The notes: generated from the letters alone by a model not told the origin. Counted from the first letter of the stretch, positions 42,993 through 54,566 are shown. The stretch is DNA of 64,000 bases from Metaphire vulgaris (GCA_018105865.1 JACLAT010000045.1:213501-277500); one strand, 5' to 3'. Numbers and translations: made by a program.

Positions 42993-45900
42993 AACTCCGC
43001 CTCAGAGGGAAATACTTGGTATCCTCTGTGCCGGTCCCAAGCCCGGATAAAGGAGGAGGGTTGGCGAGGCCGTAAAACACAAGTCCGAAAGTCGGTTCTG
43101 CAACGGGCTTGAAACCCGCTCAGGTAAAAAAGTACGGTTCAACAGAAACAGCACGGAAAAATCACAACTACAATACAAGGTCGAAGGAAAAGGAGAGAGT
43201 CAGCACAACGTCCTTCTATACGTCCAGAGAAGGACAAGGGGGCATGAAGATTCCTGGTCAAATCCAGACGGAAGCCAAGAATCAGATAACTCCATTTCCC
43301 GTGACCAGAAACAATATACGTATCGGATGTTGGAACGTCCGCACGATGTATGCCACTGGACGGTTAACGCAAGTAGTAAGAGAAATGAAAAACTACAAAT
43401 TACAGATCCTTGGAATAAGTGAAATGCGATGGACAACGGCTGCATCAAAACAGAAGGTGCATCAATATATTCATCAGGTGGCACCAAACGCGAAAGAGGC
43501 GTTGGGATACTTATTGATAAACAGCTAGAGAATTCAGTCATGTCATGGGAACCAATAAATGATCGAATCATAACAATTAGAATACATGCTCGACACGTCA
43601 AAATGACTATAATCCAGACATATGCACCAACGAACGCAGCAGACGACGAAGTAAAGGATGAGTTCTACGACACGCTCCAACATGTTCTGGACTCTACACC
43701 GTCACACGATATGGTCATTCTTTTGGGCGACTTCAACGCAGTCATTGGAGCAGACAACACCGGCTGGCAGAGTGTTATGGGCAAAGAGGCGACAGGACAT
43801 AGAACAGACAATGGAGATAGACTACTAAGCCTCTGCGCCACACATAACTTCAGGGTTGGAGGTAGCTGGTTTAAACACAAAGATATACACAAATTCACCT
43901 GGCAATCTTCGGATGGCAAAACAAAGAACCAAATTGACCACATTTGCTTTTCGGCGAGGTGGGCCTCCTCATTTAGAGATGTACGAACATATCGAGGTGC
44001 TGACATATCGACAGACCACTATCTGCTGGTAGCAAGTGTGAAACTCAAACTTAAAAGGTTGCACAAGAGCCAATCATACAAGCCGTTTGCCTTAGAAATG
44101 CTGTCAGATGACAACATGAGAGACGAATTCCAGATTCAAGCACGTAATCGATTTCAATGCCTAGAAACTCAAAACCCCGAAGAAACTCCAAATGATATAT
44201 GGAACTCATTCAAGCACAAACTACTTGGTGCAGCAGAAGAAGCCATAGGACACAAAAGAGGAACGAGAAAAGAAGCTTGGATCTCTGAGGGAACATGGAA
44301 AGTCATTGATGAGCGGAAGTTACAGAAGAGAAAGATAGAACAGATTCAACCAGACAGAGAGAAGAGAGAGAGAGAAGTCGATAAATACCGACAGTTAGAT
44401 AAAGAAGTCAAGAAATGCTGCAGAGCAGATAAAAACAAATGGGTAGAAGACTGTGCGGAGGAGGCAGAAGTTGCAGCAAAGAACGGTAACTCAAGACAAC
44501 TCTTTCAAATTGTTAACAGACTGGCAGGCAAAACCCACAAAAGAGTTCCAATAAAAGACGCTCGAGGGCAGAAATTGAACTCACACGAAGAACAAACAGA
44601 ACGTTGGAAGGAACACTTTGAATCAGTCCTGAACTGCCCAGAGCCAAACATTACAACAGAAATTGAAGAACAGGGACCTGAACTAGACATCATCGATACA
44701 GAGATAACAGCTGAAGAAGTGACCAAAGCTATATGTAAGCTGAAAAACAGAAAGGCACCGGGACCTGATGACATTCCAGCAGAGCTGCTCAAGCATGGAG
44801 GAACAGATGTCATCGAATGGCTAACTAAACTATGCAATGTAGTCTGACAGCAAGAAGATGTGCCTGATAACTGGAAAGATGGAGTGATTCTGCCCTTGCC
44901 TAAGAAAGGGGACCTTTCGAACTGCAACAACTGGAGGGGAATAACCCTTTTGTCTATCCCTGGCAAAGTGATGACAAGTATAATCCTACAAAGGATCAAA
45001 AATGCAGTAGACGATGTGCTGAGACAAGAGCAGGCAGGCTTCAGAAAAGGTCGGTCATGTTCAGACAACATATTTACACTAAGGCAGATCATAGAGAGAG
45101 CAGATGCAACAAACACTACAACATTCATCAATTTCATTGATTTCCGCAAAGCGTTCGATAGCGTACACAGGCCGACGGTGTGGAAGATACTACGTGTTTA
45201 CGGCATCCCGGAGAAAATTATAAATATTATAAAAAAGTTCTATCAAGGAAGCAGATGCGCCGTGAGGCAAGACGGCGATCTGAGCGAATGGTTCCAGGTA
45301 ATATCGGGGGTTAGACAAGGATGTGTACTGTCACCACTGATATTTCTTCTGGTAATGAATTACATCATGAGAAGAGCTACAAATGAATGCAACAGTGGAA
45401 TAAATTGGACATGCAAGGATAACCTTAAAGACTTGGAGTTTGCTGATGATGTAACCCTCTTCTCAACAACGTGGGACGAGATCAAAAAGCTTACAGAGAA
45501 TACTAAAACAGAAGCTGAGAAAATTGGATTAAGAATAAATGCTGAAAAAACCAAAATAATGACAACTAGCAATAGCACCACTAATATTGGGAAACTGGAC
45601 ATCGACGGCAAGGATATCGAGATAGTGGAAGGATTCTGCTACCTGGGAAGTCAAGTAAACAGGAATGGAAACTGCGATGGAGAAATAAGAACTAGGATTG
45701 GTAAAGCACACGGTGCATTTTCAAAACTGACTAATATTTGGAAGAGTACCAAGATCAGTGTAAGGACTAAAATCAGACTATATGAGGCTGTTGTACTCTC
45801 CACGCTTCTATATCAAGCGGAATTGTGGCCACTGTCTAAAGCAAACCTGAAGCGGCTTGAGGGTACCCACCATAAATGGCAGCGAAAGATCCTGAACATA

Positions 45901-46242
45901 CACTGGAAAGATATGATCAGCAATGTGGAAATTAGAAGATCGACAGGTCAACAGACAATGGAAGAGATCCTCAGAAAACGAAGAATGCGCTGGTTTGGAC
46001 ATCTACAGCGCATGGAAAACAACCGGATCCCAAAGCAAGCAATGGACTGGCAACCAAAATACAACAAAAGAAAGAGAGGCAGACCGAGGATAACATGGAA
46101 GAAAACAATCGAACAAGATTTGGTCTATATGGGTTTGCCATGGAGTGAGGCACAAGATTTGGCCATGGACCGGAGTAGTTGGAGAACATTCTGTGCTGCC
46201 AGATGTGCTTCCAGCACGAGGACGGACTAAGTACTAAGTAAG
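42993..46242 (+). mobile_element. Nearly full-length RTE-like LINE, 3.25 kb
   Basis: The element lies between exact 12-bp target duplications. It starts AACTCCGCCTCAGAGGG and ends with GTACTAAGTAAG, a short repeated tail. Its size and its single endonuclease-reverse transcriptase protein fit the RTE group. The element is complete, and its coding frame is broken only twice, so it is young. It interrupts the CR1/L2-like LINE at 42345-47160 in the same orientation. Confidence 0.85.
43109..46230 (+). pseudogene. RTE-like endonuclease/reverse transcriptase, two lesions
   Basis: The protein would be about 1,030 residues. The AP-type endonuclease runs NNIRIGCWNVRTMYATGRL, ILGISEMRW, IQTYAPTN, LLGDFNAVIG, NQIDHICFS and STDHYLLVAS, so its catalytic blocks are present. 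RT follows: LKNRKAPGPDDIPAELL, LPLPKKGDLSNCNNWRGITL, EQAGFRKGRSCSDNI, FIDFRKAFDSVHR, GVRQGCVLSPLIFLLVMNYI and LEFADDVTLF (catalytic FADD), then the C-terminal ILRKRRMRWFGHLQRMENN. A frameshift near 43436 and a TGA at 44845-44847 break the frame. This protein nicks target DNA and copies its own RNA into it. Clade assignment (RTE or a close relative) is by motif and size. Confidence 0.85.
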
Positions 46243-46254
46243 TACTGCTGATGT
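46243..46254. repeat. Target duplication, right copy
   Basis: TACTGCTGATGT, identical to 42981-42992. Confidence 0.95.
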
Positions 46255-47160
46255 TGCACGCTTGTTTGCACCATATAATTTTAAAACACATATGTACGCT
46301 GATGATATTCAGGCCTATTCACATTCCAGCCCCACTAATGCGCTACAGATCACTCGTGAATTTGTTGAAGCCTCTGACTTACTTCATTCATGGATGCACT
46401 CAAATCGTCTGTTACTTAATCCAGCTAAAACTCAGCTCATCTGGTTTGGTACTCGAGGTCAGCTCTTAAAAACTGATCATATGTCTGTGCAGGCTGCCTT
46501 CCCCGGCCTCTCTTTCTCCTCCTCTGTCCGTGATCTTGGTATAATTCTTGACTCTGAGTTAACCTTTATGGATCATATTAACTCACTTTGTCGCAGTTGC
46601 TTTTATCATCTCCGCCAGCTTAGAGTGATTCGACGTACACTAGACATGCCATCTGCTTCTACTTTGATTCATGCATTTATTTGCTCAAGGCTTGACTACT
46701 GTGGTTCACTTTTTGCTGGTCTTCCATCGGTGCGACTTGATAAACTCCAGATGGTTCTTCGTTCAGCAGCCAGGGTGATTGCTGGTGTCACAAGACGTGA
46801 TCACATTAGTGATTATATGACGTCTATTTTACACTGGCTGCCTTATCCTGCTCGAGTTGAGTTTCGTATGTTGAGAGCGGTTGCACTCTCTCTTTATGGT
46901 GCCACTCCATCTTACCTTTCAGAGCTACTCCATCCCCTTAGCTCTATCCCTGGTCGGCCATGTCTTCGGTCCACAACCAATGGTCTTCTCAGTGTGCCCC
47001 AAGCACGAACTTCTATGTTCCTGAAGCGAGGTTTTGAATCAGTTGGCCCTATCCTTTGGAATGCTCTTGACGCCAGTATGCGTGGCTTAGCAACTCCTAA
47101 TTCTATGACCCTCTTTTTGAAACGACTTAAAACTTATCTCTTTGTTAATATACAGTAATT
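46255..47160 (+). pseudogene. CR1/L2-like LINE, part 2
   Basis: The frame resumes in the interrupted protein: YNFKTHMYADDIQAYSHSS (catalytic YADD), LLLNPAKTQLIWFGTRGQLL, SSSVRDLGIILDSELTFMDH, FICSRLDYCGSLFAGLPSVR, ILHWLPYPARVEFRMLRAV and LFLKRLKTYLFVNIQ. It is intact from the insertion point to the stop at 47156-47158. The 3' region has GCGCTATACAAATATT and a TTGTTACATTACAT repeat tail to about 47250. Confidence 0.85.
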
Positions 47161-47259
47161 TGCTGTGGAAGCGCTTCTGAGTGATCTTTCAGAAGAGGCG
47201 CTATACAAATATTTTGTTACATTACATTTTTTTGTTACATTACATAAATTATTAGCCGG

Positions 47260-47709
47260 GCTTATGAAGTGATGAAGTTGCTGCATCACTTTCACATTTT
47301 ATACACCGCCTACGATTGACTTTTTAACCTCCTTGAGGTTACATTCTCTGGCACTTTTCCATGCAGAAAGCGTTCCGTGCATTCTTACATTGCTTCCGAA
47401 GGACCGTCCCATATGTCACACTATTCAGCGGAGAACAATGGTTCGCTCCTTTGGGCGAATTGCATTGGATATTGGAATGCCAATAATTGGCTCAGAGTGT
47501 CCACTAAGAATACCTCGTGTGACACAGACCGCGGCTCCATTTGGTTGGGCGTGTCACCAAAACAATTAAGTGGGTGGTCACCTCCTGCTCCTGCAGCTGC
47601 ACCTGCTCCACTGGAGACGTAGACAATAGACGACCGTAACTCGTTGTTAACGCTTTTAGTTTCAGAATTCTCCGACGACCGCAACCGTAGTTAACGCTAG
47701 GAAGGTTAA

Positions 47710-47712
<3 letters not shown>
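47260..47712 (+). repeat. Dispersed repeat, copy 2 (mate at 35205)
   Basis: 47465-47700 shares ordered phrases with 35205-35335 (TGCCAATAATTGGCT, CAGAGTGTCCACT, GACGACCGTAAC, GGAAGGTTAA). It is longer here. No coding call is made. Confidence 0.45.

Positions 47713-47713
<1 letters not shown>

Positions 47714-47768
<55 letters not shown>
47714..47768. repeat. AT microsatellite, left of element 1
   Basis: This (AT)n run is directly abutted by the TAGGTGCC end. Its counterpart is at 49623-49672. Confidence 0.95.
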
Positions 47769-47771
<3 letters not shown>

Positions 47772-49619
47772 GTGCCAATAAAAAATAAATTTCAGAATTG
47801 TTAAAGTCTCACCCTTGCATTTTGTTCATATACACAAATGAATAACCCATGAAAATTTTTACCATTATTATGATGTATTTAGGGGTTGCACAGCGACCTT
47901 GAAAATCGAAACGTTGTCAGCCAATTATAACGCAATGTCATTAATGGTTATTAACGTACAAAAAGTCGTACATACAAGATTTAGCTTCAGAAACTGTCAA
48001 GTGTCAGTGTCAGTGACTGCTAAGCTACTGAACAATAACATTTTTATTTGGTAGTGGAAACTGTTTTCGATGAAGTTCAACGACTTGTAGTAAGTATTGC
48101 TTTTGTTCTTCCTGGTTTGTCAGCATCGAGTTGAATGTCTGGATTAGGGCAACACTGCGTTCTGCTGCATCGTTTACGACTTTCAGCTCCCTGACACGTG
48201 ACTGAGCTGCCAAATATGATTCTTTACTGTCCCAAATGGATGGATCTAGAGACAGAAAATCTGTCGAAATGTTCATCGAAGCAAATAAATGTTTGGTGTT
48301 GGCAGATACAAAGTGGCTCAGCTGCTTATTTCCAATGTGCATGTCTTTCAAGGTAATTCGAGCCAGATGACTAGAATCTCCAACGCTTGACAAAGCAGAG
48401 ACCATGTTTGCCTTTTCAGCTGCAGACAACTAAGAATCGAAGAAAGCCAACCCAATAAGTTGTACATTCAGGTACCATGAGTGACGCTTGAACGTTTTCA
48501 TTGCTTCGTCAGCAACTGCATCATTTGTCGAACGATATACTTCGAGATCCTTCAGCAATTGTAGATCATTCCCAGGAGCTGAAGTAGGCAAGGTACAGGT
48601 AAACCATACCTTGAGATAGAATCTCACCACAAACAAATTGAACTGTTGAAGACCTGCCAGTTCTGCTGCTGTAAGTCTGAACTGTGATCGAAACAGGTGG
48701 ATCTTTAAGCTGTATAGTATTTTGCGGAATTGTTGCCCATCCAGCGTGCCCTATGGTATGTGCCAGGTGCATTGATGTGGATGTTGGGGTTGTTGCTAGC
48801 AGTATCATCACCCAGAAACAGCAAAGCGAGCACCAGGAACTCTTTGTAATCATCTCTGGGATGAAATAGTTGCAGCTGTTGGCAGGTCGCCTTTTATAAT
48901 TTCAATGTGTAAATTCAGGTGTCTGTCTTCAGTCACACTGTCATACTTAGAACAATCAATGTGATTCCATGCTTTAGAAAATCTTTTAAATAATTTGATA
49001 TTAGACCCACTTGAGCAGCCCATCAACAAGTCAAACACTCTGGCCACTATGAGCTCGTGGACATGATGGCGACAGGCTAAAGGGAGGAGATCTCGTTGAA
49101 GTGTCTGCTGCAGCAAGATACAGGCACCAGCCTTCATTCCAGTGTTACTGGCTGTTGTATCAAAACACATTGAATGAATGCAGTTTGTGGGTTTCCTCTC
49201 TTCGATCAAATGGAACACTGCTGATGCCTGCGCTTATCCAGTGCCGTTTGGAATCTTAGGAACACCAAGCAGTTTCACAATACCTATAGGCACTAAAAGT
49301 AGCCTATTCAATATTGCATAGAATATGTAATGTGTATTATATAATCAAAGATCAGCATAGATTATGTACATATGTGAACTAAAAAACCTAAAATTGTCAC
49401 ACAGTAACCAAACTTGACACATTGTTACTGATTCTAGTTCTAAGCAAGTTCGATGCAAATAAGGCATTGTTTTAACAGCGTTGTGCAACCTCTAAATATT
49501 GACAGTTTTTGTTAAAACTTTGCATTTTGCTTTCTTATATAGAAAGGAACAATATTATTTCACAGGGTGAGACTTTAAAAAATCAACAACTTTTTTTTCC
49601 TCATGGTACTCATTGGCAC

Positions 49620-49622
<3 letters not shown>
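47769..49622 (-). mobile_element. Element 1: TAGGTGCCAAT ends inside an AT microsatellite
   Basis: TAGGTGCCAAT at 47769 returns inverted, ending at 49622. TTAAAGTCTCACCCT lies 30-40 bases inside both ends. AT repeats directly abut both sides, so the element sits inside a microsatellite and the target duplication cannot be read. The body carries the middle part of an unnamed transposase-like protein on the minus strand. Confidence 0.7.
48025..49218 (-). pseudogene. Unnamed transposase-like protein, central part
   Basis: Minus-strand frames in order: SMCFDTTASNTGMKAGACIL followed by LQQ, LLPLACRHHVHELIVARVFD, SSGSNIKLFKRFSKAW; then in a shifted frame a PGTYHRARWM block; then KTFKRHSWYLNVQLIGLAFF and LSAAEKANMVSALSS. 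I recall these blocks, in this order, from a large family of uncharacterised invertebrate proteins with a transposase-like pattern. The N-terminal ACKC/DQR region and the C-terminal FPCHTQ region are absent here but present at 51265-52972. Several frame changes show it is dead. Confidence 0.6.

Positions 49623-49672
<50 letters not shown>
49623..49672. repeat. AT microsatellite, right of element 1
   Basis: An (AT)n run that directly follows the GGCACCTA end. Confidence 0.95.
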
Positions 49673-49675
<3 letters not shown>

Positions 49676-49689
49676 TAAATTGTTTATAC

Positions 49690-50345
49690 ACAGATTTCTG
49701 GTGTTGGCGCCTTCTGGCTGCCTAGCACTTGTACGTGCGTGCCTCTGAGAATCGCCGTTCTTGGCGGTTTGCCGGCATCTGGCGCGTGATTTCGGCGCCG
49801 AAAGTGCGGACAGTGACCTTCTCGTCGTTTCCGGCTGGTCATCTGCACTTTCTCCGGACAGTTATGGACGTTTTGGTCGTTCGCCGTCGAGTTTCTGGAC
49901 AGCCATTCTACGTGGCCGGTAGCACTCTAGGCTAGATACACAGCCTTTCAGACTAGATCGAACGACTGCCGCCCTAATCTTCGTCCGGAATTTCCATCTC
50001 GGGTCGGATTCGCCAAGTTCGGCGACGGATTATATTCACGGAACTACCGCACCTGAGGAATTCACCGTCTAATCGCCATGCGGAGAGTTCCTTACAACAC
50101 GGCTGCGGAATTTCAACATCTTCTTCCGTGCTTTGTTGACATGTCTGCGAACGTTTCTGTTGTGAAATGCCGTTTTTCTATAGGATTCACCACCGTTTTC
50201 GTTGGGCGTCAAATTCCTTCCACCGAAACGGACTTTCAAGATTGCCATCCTACGTCCGTCAAGACATGTCAATGATGTCAAAGCGCCTTTGACTTTGGCC
50301 TTCGTTTTGTTACGACGCTATAGAAGTCGTCTCGAATAATAATAT
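49690..50345 (+). repeat. LINE-type non-coding repeat, copy 1
   Basis: CG-rich sequence ending in GTCAAAGCGCCTTTGACTTTGG, then GACGCTATAGAAGTCGTC and a short AAT run, as at 3' ends of the CR1/L2-like LINEs. It resembles 56990-57640 inverted (CAAAGCGCTTTTGACTTTGG). It may be a long SINE or LINE untranslated region. Confidence 0.5.
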
Positions 50346-50349
50346 GTGT

Positions 50350-50935
50350 GCATGTGGAGAGAGAAGGAGTGTGACGAGAGAGCGAGGGAGGAGAGGAAGG
50401 TAGAAAAAGGACACTGATTTGCTCAGTACGGGATACAATCGTTTTATGGAGGGGAGGGGCAGTTGCATCCTCATGTGTGTCTCCCGCCTCCTTTTCCATA
50501 GAAGACGCCGCTTACTGCACTGCCTGCAGGAAAACTAACAGATGTGTGAAACTGTCCGCCATGCTGTTTCTGACCTTTGAAACTCTAGGGTTCACGAATC
50601 ATGAAGATCTTTGTTTATTAAATGCATTGCTTTATCGTACAATTTCAACGCATTGAATAGCGCTGTGTACAAACTTCTCGGTGGAACGGTCTTTGATTTG
50701 AGACCGGTGTAGCATATAAAATGAATCCCATATAATAATGACTCCCCAGTCATTCAGTGGCTATTCTAGCCACCTAGACATGGGGGTTAAAATTGTTTGA
50801 GGGGAAACAGACATTAGGGAGGTCATACTACATGAAAAATGTCAAAAAATTGGAGAAAATTCAAAATTTGGGAGAAAATTCTTCCCAGAGAAGGTCTAGA
50901 GTAAACACTGCCAGTCATTATTATATACACTGTAT
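50350..50935. other. Unassigned stretch
   Basis: A purine-rich run GAGAGAAGGAGTGTGACG lies near 50358. No exon or element ends were seen. Confidence 0.4.
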
Positions 50936-50937
50936 AT

Positions 50938-53303
50938 TAGGGTGGAGTGAACGTAATGGATACATTTTTTCTCTCGAATATGCTTATGTAATACCCACCA
51001 AAACTTGCCATTGGTATTACTCATATACCATGTGAAATTTTACTTAAATCTATTGACATCTTCTGTCCCCAACAAATAGTTTCATGGTCAGTGGTTGGTC
51101 AACCATTGCAATAAACTAGTGTATACAGTAGTATCGAGAGATATCTATTCATAACTGTTACTAAAGACAGTGACAATCATTTTTATTTACATAGAATATA
51201 ATCCTCCTGAGAAATGTGCAACAACCTGAATTTTTTCACAAGGTCTAATATTAAAGATGTAAAGTTATGTGGTTGTGCGATATTCGCTTTTTGTATCGAA
51301 TGTTGGCATGATGGTTCGTGCAATGATACTGGCTCTAATGAAGCCATCTTTTGCTTCTTGACCAATGACAGCTGTTGATGCTTCACTTATTGCCTTCACA
51401 CACCTTTCCAATGCTTGTGTGTGACAAGGAAATCGGGGGAAATCAGCAAGTCCAGTATCTTCATTATGAACTAGACTTTCTAAGTCCTCGTCTGAGACCG
51501 ATCTAGTAACAGGTGGTTCAGTCACCACGCACCTTTGCCAATCAATCATATAAAAGTACTCTTCAGCATTGAAGTTGAATGGTGGTACATCAAAACATCT
51601 GACTCCACGGAAACGGGTCTTTGAAGCTCGAGCTCGCATGATTCGGCGTAAGCCCAGTTCCCTAATACAGTGTATGCATGGGCCTTTCATCAGTTAACAT
51701 TGCAAGAATAATATTTTCAGGATGGCCAAAATAGCCATTATGCGGTATGACAGGATAGATGACAGCTTTCAAATCTTCTAGTAGGTAACGAGACCGCTGC
51801 ATCAGCATCCATAGATGTCTGGACTCATCCTTTGAAGATGGCTTTGACTTAATTGTGAACCATACTGGCGCATAGACCTTGAGTACAAATTGCGCTACTG
51901 TTTTCAGATTTTCACTCGGCTTCTCTGTCGCAACATACAAACACAAGACTCTGTTGGCCATTGTAACCCAGTGTTACATAACAAGTTGTCCAGGGTTACG
52001 GTGAGATAGTGAAACAGAGCATTGCCCTGCTTGACAAATGTTAAGTAAATATTGCTGATCAGAACTCAAGTCATCAACAGATACAGCAGGAAAGTCACAT
52101 GGTATCGGCTCATAGGAAACAATCGGCATTGTTTCACATTTCTGTCAATTACTTCACTACAGTCTTCAGCAGTTACAACACCATAGTCTTGTAAGACTGC
52201 TGATGCAATTTCTGCAACTGCTGTGTCGGAAATGGCATGTCGTTCAGAAGACCTGGCAGTATTCTGCAACTGACGCCTCTGCTGCATTTTTAATTCGCCA
52301 GCAGTACTTGTCTCAGCGACAATTCCGGTAGACAGAATGTCGGCTTCAGTTTCATCATTTGTAGAGCAGCTGAAGTTACCTTCTGTGTCAGAACCGAAGT
52401 CACAGCACACGGGGGATTCCGTCTGTCTGATAGATTGTGTTGAACTTGATTTCAGCCGGCATTTGGTAAGTCTTTCTTCCTCCTGCGACTTTCTTCTTTC
52501 TCATTCCTCCAACATCAAGGTAGTTGCACGATCAATTAATTATCATCTTGCGTGCACTTCTTTGGTCATAAAGAAACTTCTGCTCTAAAACAGGAATCTT
52601 GCTCGACTTTTTACATCTGCATAATGAATAATCAGCACACTTGCAGGCTGCAATGCCAAGAAGAATTTTACTGACCTGTTCTCTGAAATCATTGACTTTC
52701 TGTTCGTGCTTTTCATTTCTCCTTGACGCAGTATACCATAGCAGTTTGTTGTATTTTTCATGATGACCCTTAATTAGCTGCACAATTCGAGTCACAGTCA
52801 CTGTAGGAATGGAGACTCTGCTCCGTATTTCCTTAATTTTCATAGCCAAGACATCGGAAATTTCAGAAACAGTTGGCTCTTTGTTAGGATTACTGTTAGC
52901 CTTCAGATCGGATCTTACCCAGTGATAATCCATTAGCATATTTTCCACTGTTGGCAACATATTAAAATTCATTCGTAGGGGGTTGCCTAAAATCGGACAT
53001 TCGATGGATTTCGTAACATTACTTAGAAATAAACGTTCAAATTACAGCAATCTACATAAAGCTAGTACATGTGTAATAAAACGACGTATTATCAGCAGTG
53101 GTTTCAAAATTAGATCACGTGGAACGTTGAGATAAGGATTTTTACGCTTCTTTCCTTAAATAAAAACTTCTGGCTCCTGTTGGGGACAGAAGATGTCAGT
53201 ATTTAAGACTGAAAATATTCATGTGGAATACCCATGGAAAGTGGCAACTTTTGAAAGGTATTAGATTTCATAATTCGAATATTCATATTTTCACTCCACC
53301 CTA
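50938..53303 (-). mobile_element. Element 2: TAGGGTGGAGTGAA ends
   Basis: TAGGGTGGAGTGAA at 50938 returns inverted, ending at 53303. GACATCTTCTGTCCCCAACA at 51055-51074 returns inverted at 53178-53198 as a subterminal repeat. The flanks TGTATAT and TGTACAT are similar but not identical. The minus strand carries the N- and C-terminal parts of the same protein family as element 1. Confidence 0.75.
51265..52972 (-). pseudogene. Unnamed transposase-like protein, N- and C-terminal parts
   Basis: In order on the minus strand: IKGHHEKYNKLLWYTASRR, LLGIAACKCADYSLCRCKKS and EQKFLYDQRSARKM (52532-52972). Then SSERHAISDTAVAEIASAVL followed by QDYGVV (52066-52410). Then QFVLKVYAPVWFTIK, SRYLLEDLKAVIYPVI, NGYFGHPENIILAML (51662-51961). 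Then IRELGLRRIMRAR, VTEPPVTRS, FPCHTQALERCVKAISEAS (51265-51690). The Cys-rich ACKC-x-CRC block may bind zinc. The central CFDTT/CRHH/ARWM region is missing, as if deleted between about 52050 and 51960. Family membership is from memory of invertebrate proteins of unknown function. Confidence 0.65.
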
Positions 53304-53334
53304 GTGTACATGTTTCATTTCGGTCAATGCATTT

Positions 53335-53565
53335 GGAGTAAGTTTCAAGTGGAAGGATTTTCGGAACGCTACAGAAACGAACCCAATTTCGCACTTCTTG
53401 TGAAACAACTTCTTGCCCTGGCATTCGCTGCACCATAGGATGTCAATTTGTTTGAACGTATGATTGAAGACCCAGATTATCATGACATGCAGGCAATCTG
53501 TGATTACACAGAAGATAATTTCATAGGTAGACCAAGACAATGGTACAGAGATCGATCCTAAATAT
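53335..53565 (+). pseudogene. MULE-type transposase C-terminal fragment
   Basis: The plus-strand frame from 53350 reads VEGFSERYRNEPNFALLVKQ, LLALAFAAP, stop, DVNLFERMIEDPDYHDMQAI and CDYTEDNFIGRPRQWYRD. The YFEDTYIGR-like phrase and the LALAF block are typical of the region after the DDE core in FLYWCH/MULE-type transposases. One in-frame stop at about 53437 breaks it. It is short and isolated. Confidence 0.55.
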
Positions 53566-53639
53566 TCTGACAAAAAAGCGCTACTACTGCATAAAGTAGG
53601 GTAAAGTTCGTCCATAGGCTCTGTGCCCGTAGGGTCCGG

Positions 53640-53885
53640 TGCTGATCCCCGTATTTTGTAGCGAACAGCCCATAGGTGGCTAAGCCGTACATCGGCGGAC
53701 GGTGGCCAGTCCTTCCGCCGATCCTATGGTTACCTTCGCAATGTTGCCATTGCTACTCATTTTACCATCACGAAAAAGGCTGAATCGACATTTAGGGCTC
53801 CTGCGGGACTCAAACCCGCGACCTCCTGCTCCATCGTCCAACGTTGTTACCACTCTGCTAACTTCCTGCCTCTACATATTTTCGA
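53640..53885 (-). mobile_element. tRNA-derived SINE-like element
   Basis: On the minus strand, 53870-53796 holds an A box-like TTAGCAGAGTGGTAAC and a perfect T-arm GCGGGTTTGAGTCCCGC (stem GCGGG/CCCGC, loop TTTGAGT). The acceptor stem does not pair (AGGAAGT against AGGAGCC), so it is not a functional tRNA. An unrelated body follows to about 53640 with inverted CCGCCGATGTACGG and GATCGGCGG words. Confidence 0.6.
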
Positions 53886-53889
53886 GATG

Positions 53890-54380
53890 AGCCTTCGAAG
53901 CCATGGTTTTAGGAAATATCAAAATTTCAAACTTCTTTGAAATCCGTTTTAATTTTGCCATTCAATCAATTGGCGTATGTGTTGTATAGTAATGTCTGAC
54001 AAACTTTAAAAGTCATTTGTATAATTTTCGAAAGCATAACAATGGTCTACATTTGAAAAACGAATTTCTGCTGACCTGAGTATTTTTGCTGATTTTACCC
54101 AAATGAAAGGCGCTGATTCCAGATATGAAGTAAAAAATATGCAATGGGTCACATTTTCACAAATGAGCAATACTTTGTTAAAGGTGCTAAAGTCAAATAT
54201 GAGGCATACTAAGAAATTCTGAAGACGCGAAAACACGTATTATATTTGATTCAAGCAAAAAAACGAGCATGTCGTTTAACCAAGAGATAAGAGCACTAGC
54301 TAGTTGCTTAAATTTTAAATTTGTAAAGACTGGGAGCAAACTGCTCCTCTTCCCTCCCCGTCATATCGGTAAGCGGACAG
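53890..54380. other. Unassigned stretch
   Basis: No features recognised. Confidence 0.4.
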
Positions 54381-54566
54381 CTATGCCCTAAATGGGTTTT
54401 TTATCCAATCGTAATCTGCAATGTTATTGGTCAGGAAATACTTATCAAAGTACTCTGCCAACGATGACAATTTGCTAAAAACGTCAGTGAACAAAACATC
54501 AAAAGGTTTACTGTTTTCACCCAAAAATTCTGCTAATAACTCAAACATATCACAACATTTATTGTG
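54381..54566 (-). CDS. Possible partial CARD-like exon
   Basis: The minus-strand frame reads CCDMFELLAEFLGENSKPFD, then VFSKLSSLAEYFDKYFLTNN and IADYDWIKN before a stop at 54381. The second part recalls CARD helices 1-3 (compare FYNRLLSSLTKI and ISDSELEGLQ in the exon at 17766), but helices 4-6 are absent and no donor precedes the stop. The phase-1 acceptor (AAGAGTGAG) is weak. It is on the same strand as the CARD exons, 22 kb upstream. It could be a decayed duplicate or chance. Confidence 0.25.
   Translation of the reverse strand, partial: HNKCCDMFELLAEFLGENSKPFDVLFTDVFSKLSSLAEYFDKYFLTNNIADYDWIKNPFRA

Noticed and set aside
44505..45149. 214-codon minus-strand frame
   Set aside because: It is antisense to the RTE-like reverse transcriptase and has no domain of its own.
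53796..53870. Functional tRNA gene on the minus strand
   Set aside because: The T-arm is perfect but the acceptor stem does not pair; a tRNA-derived SINE is more likely.
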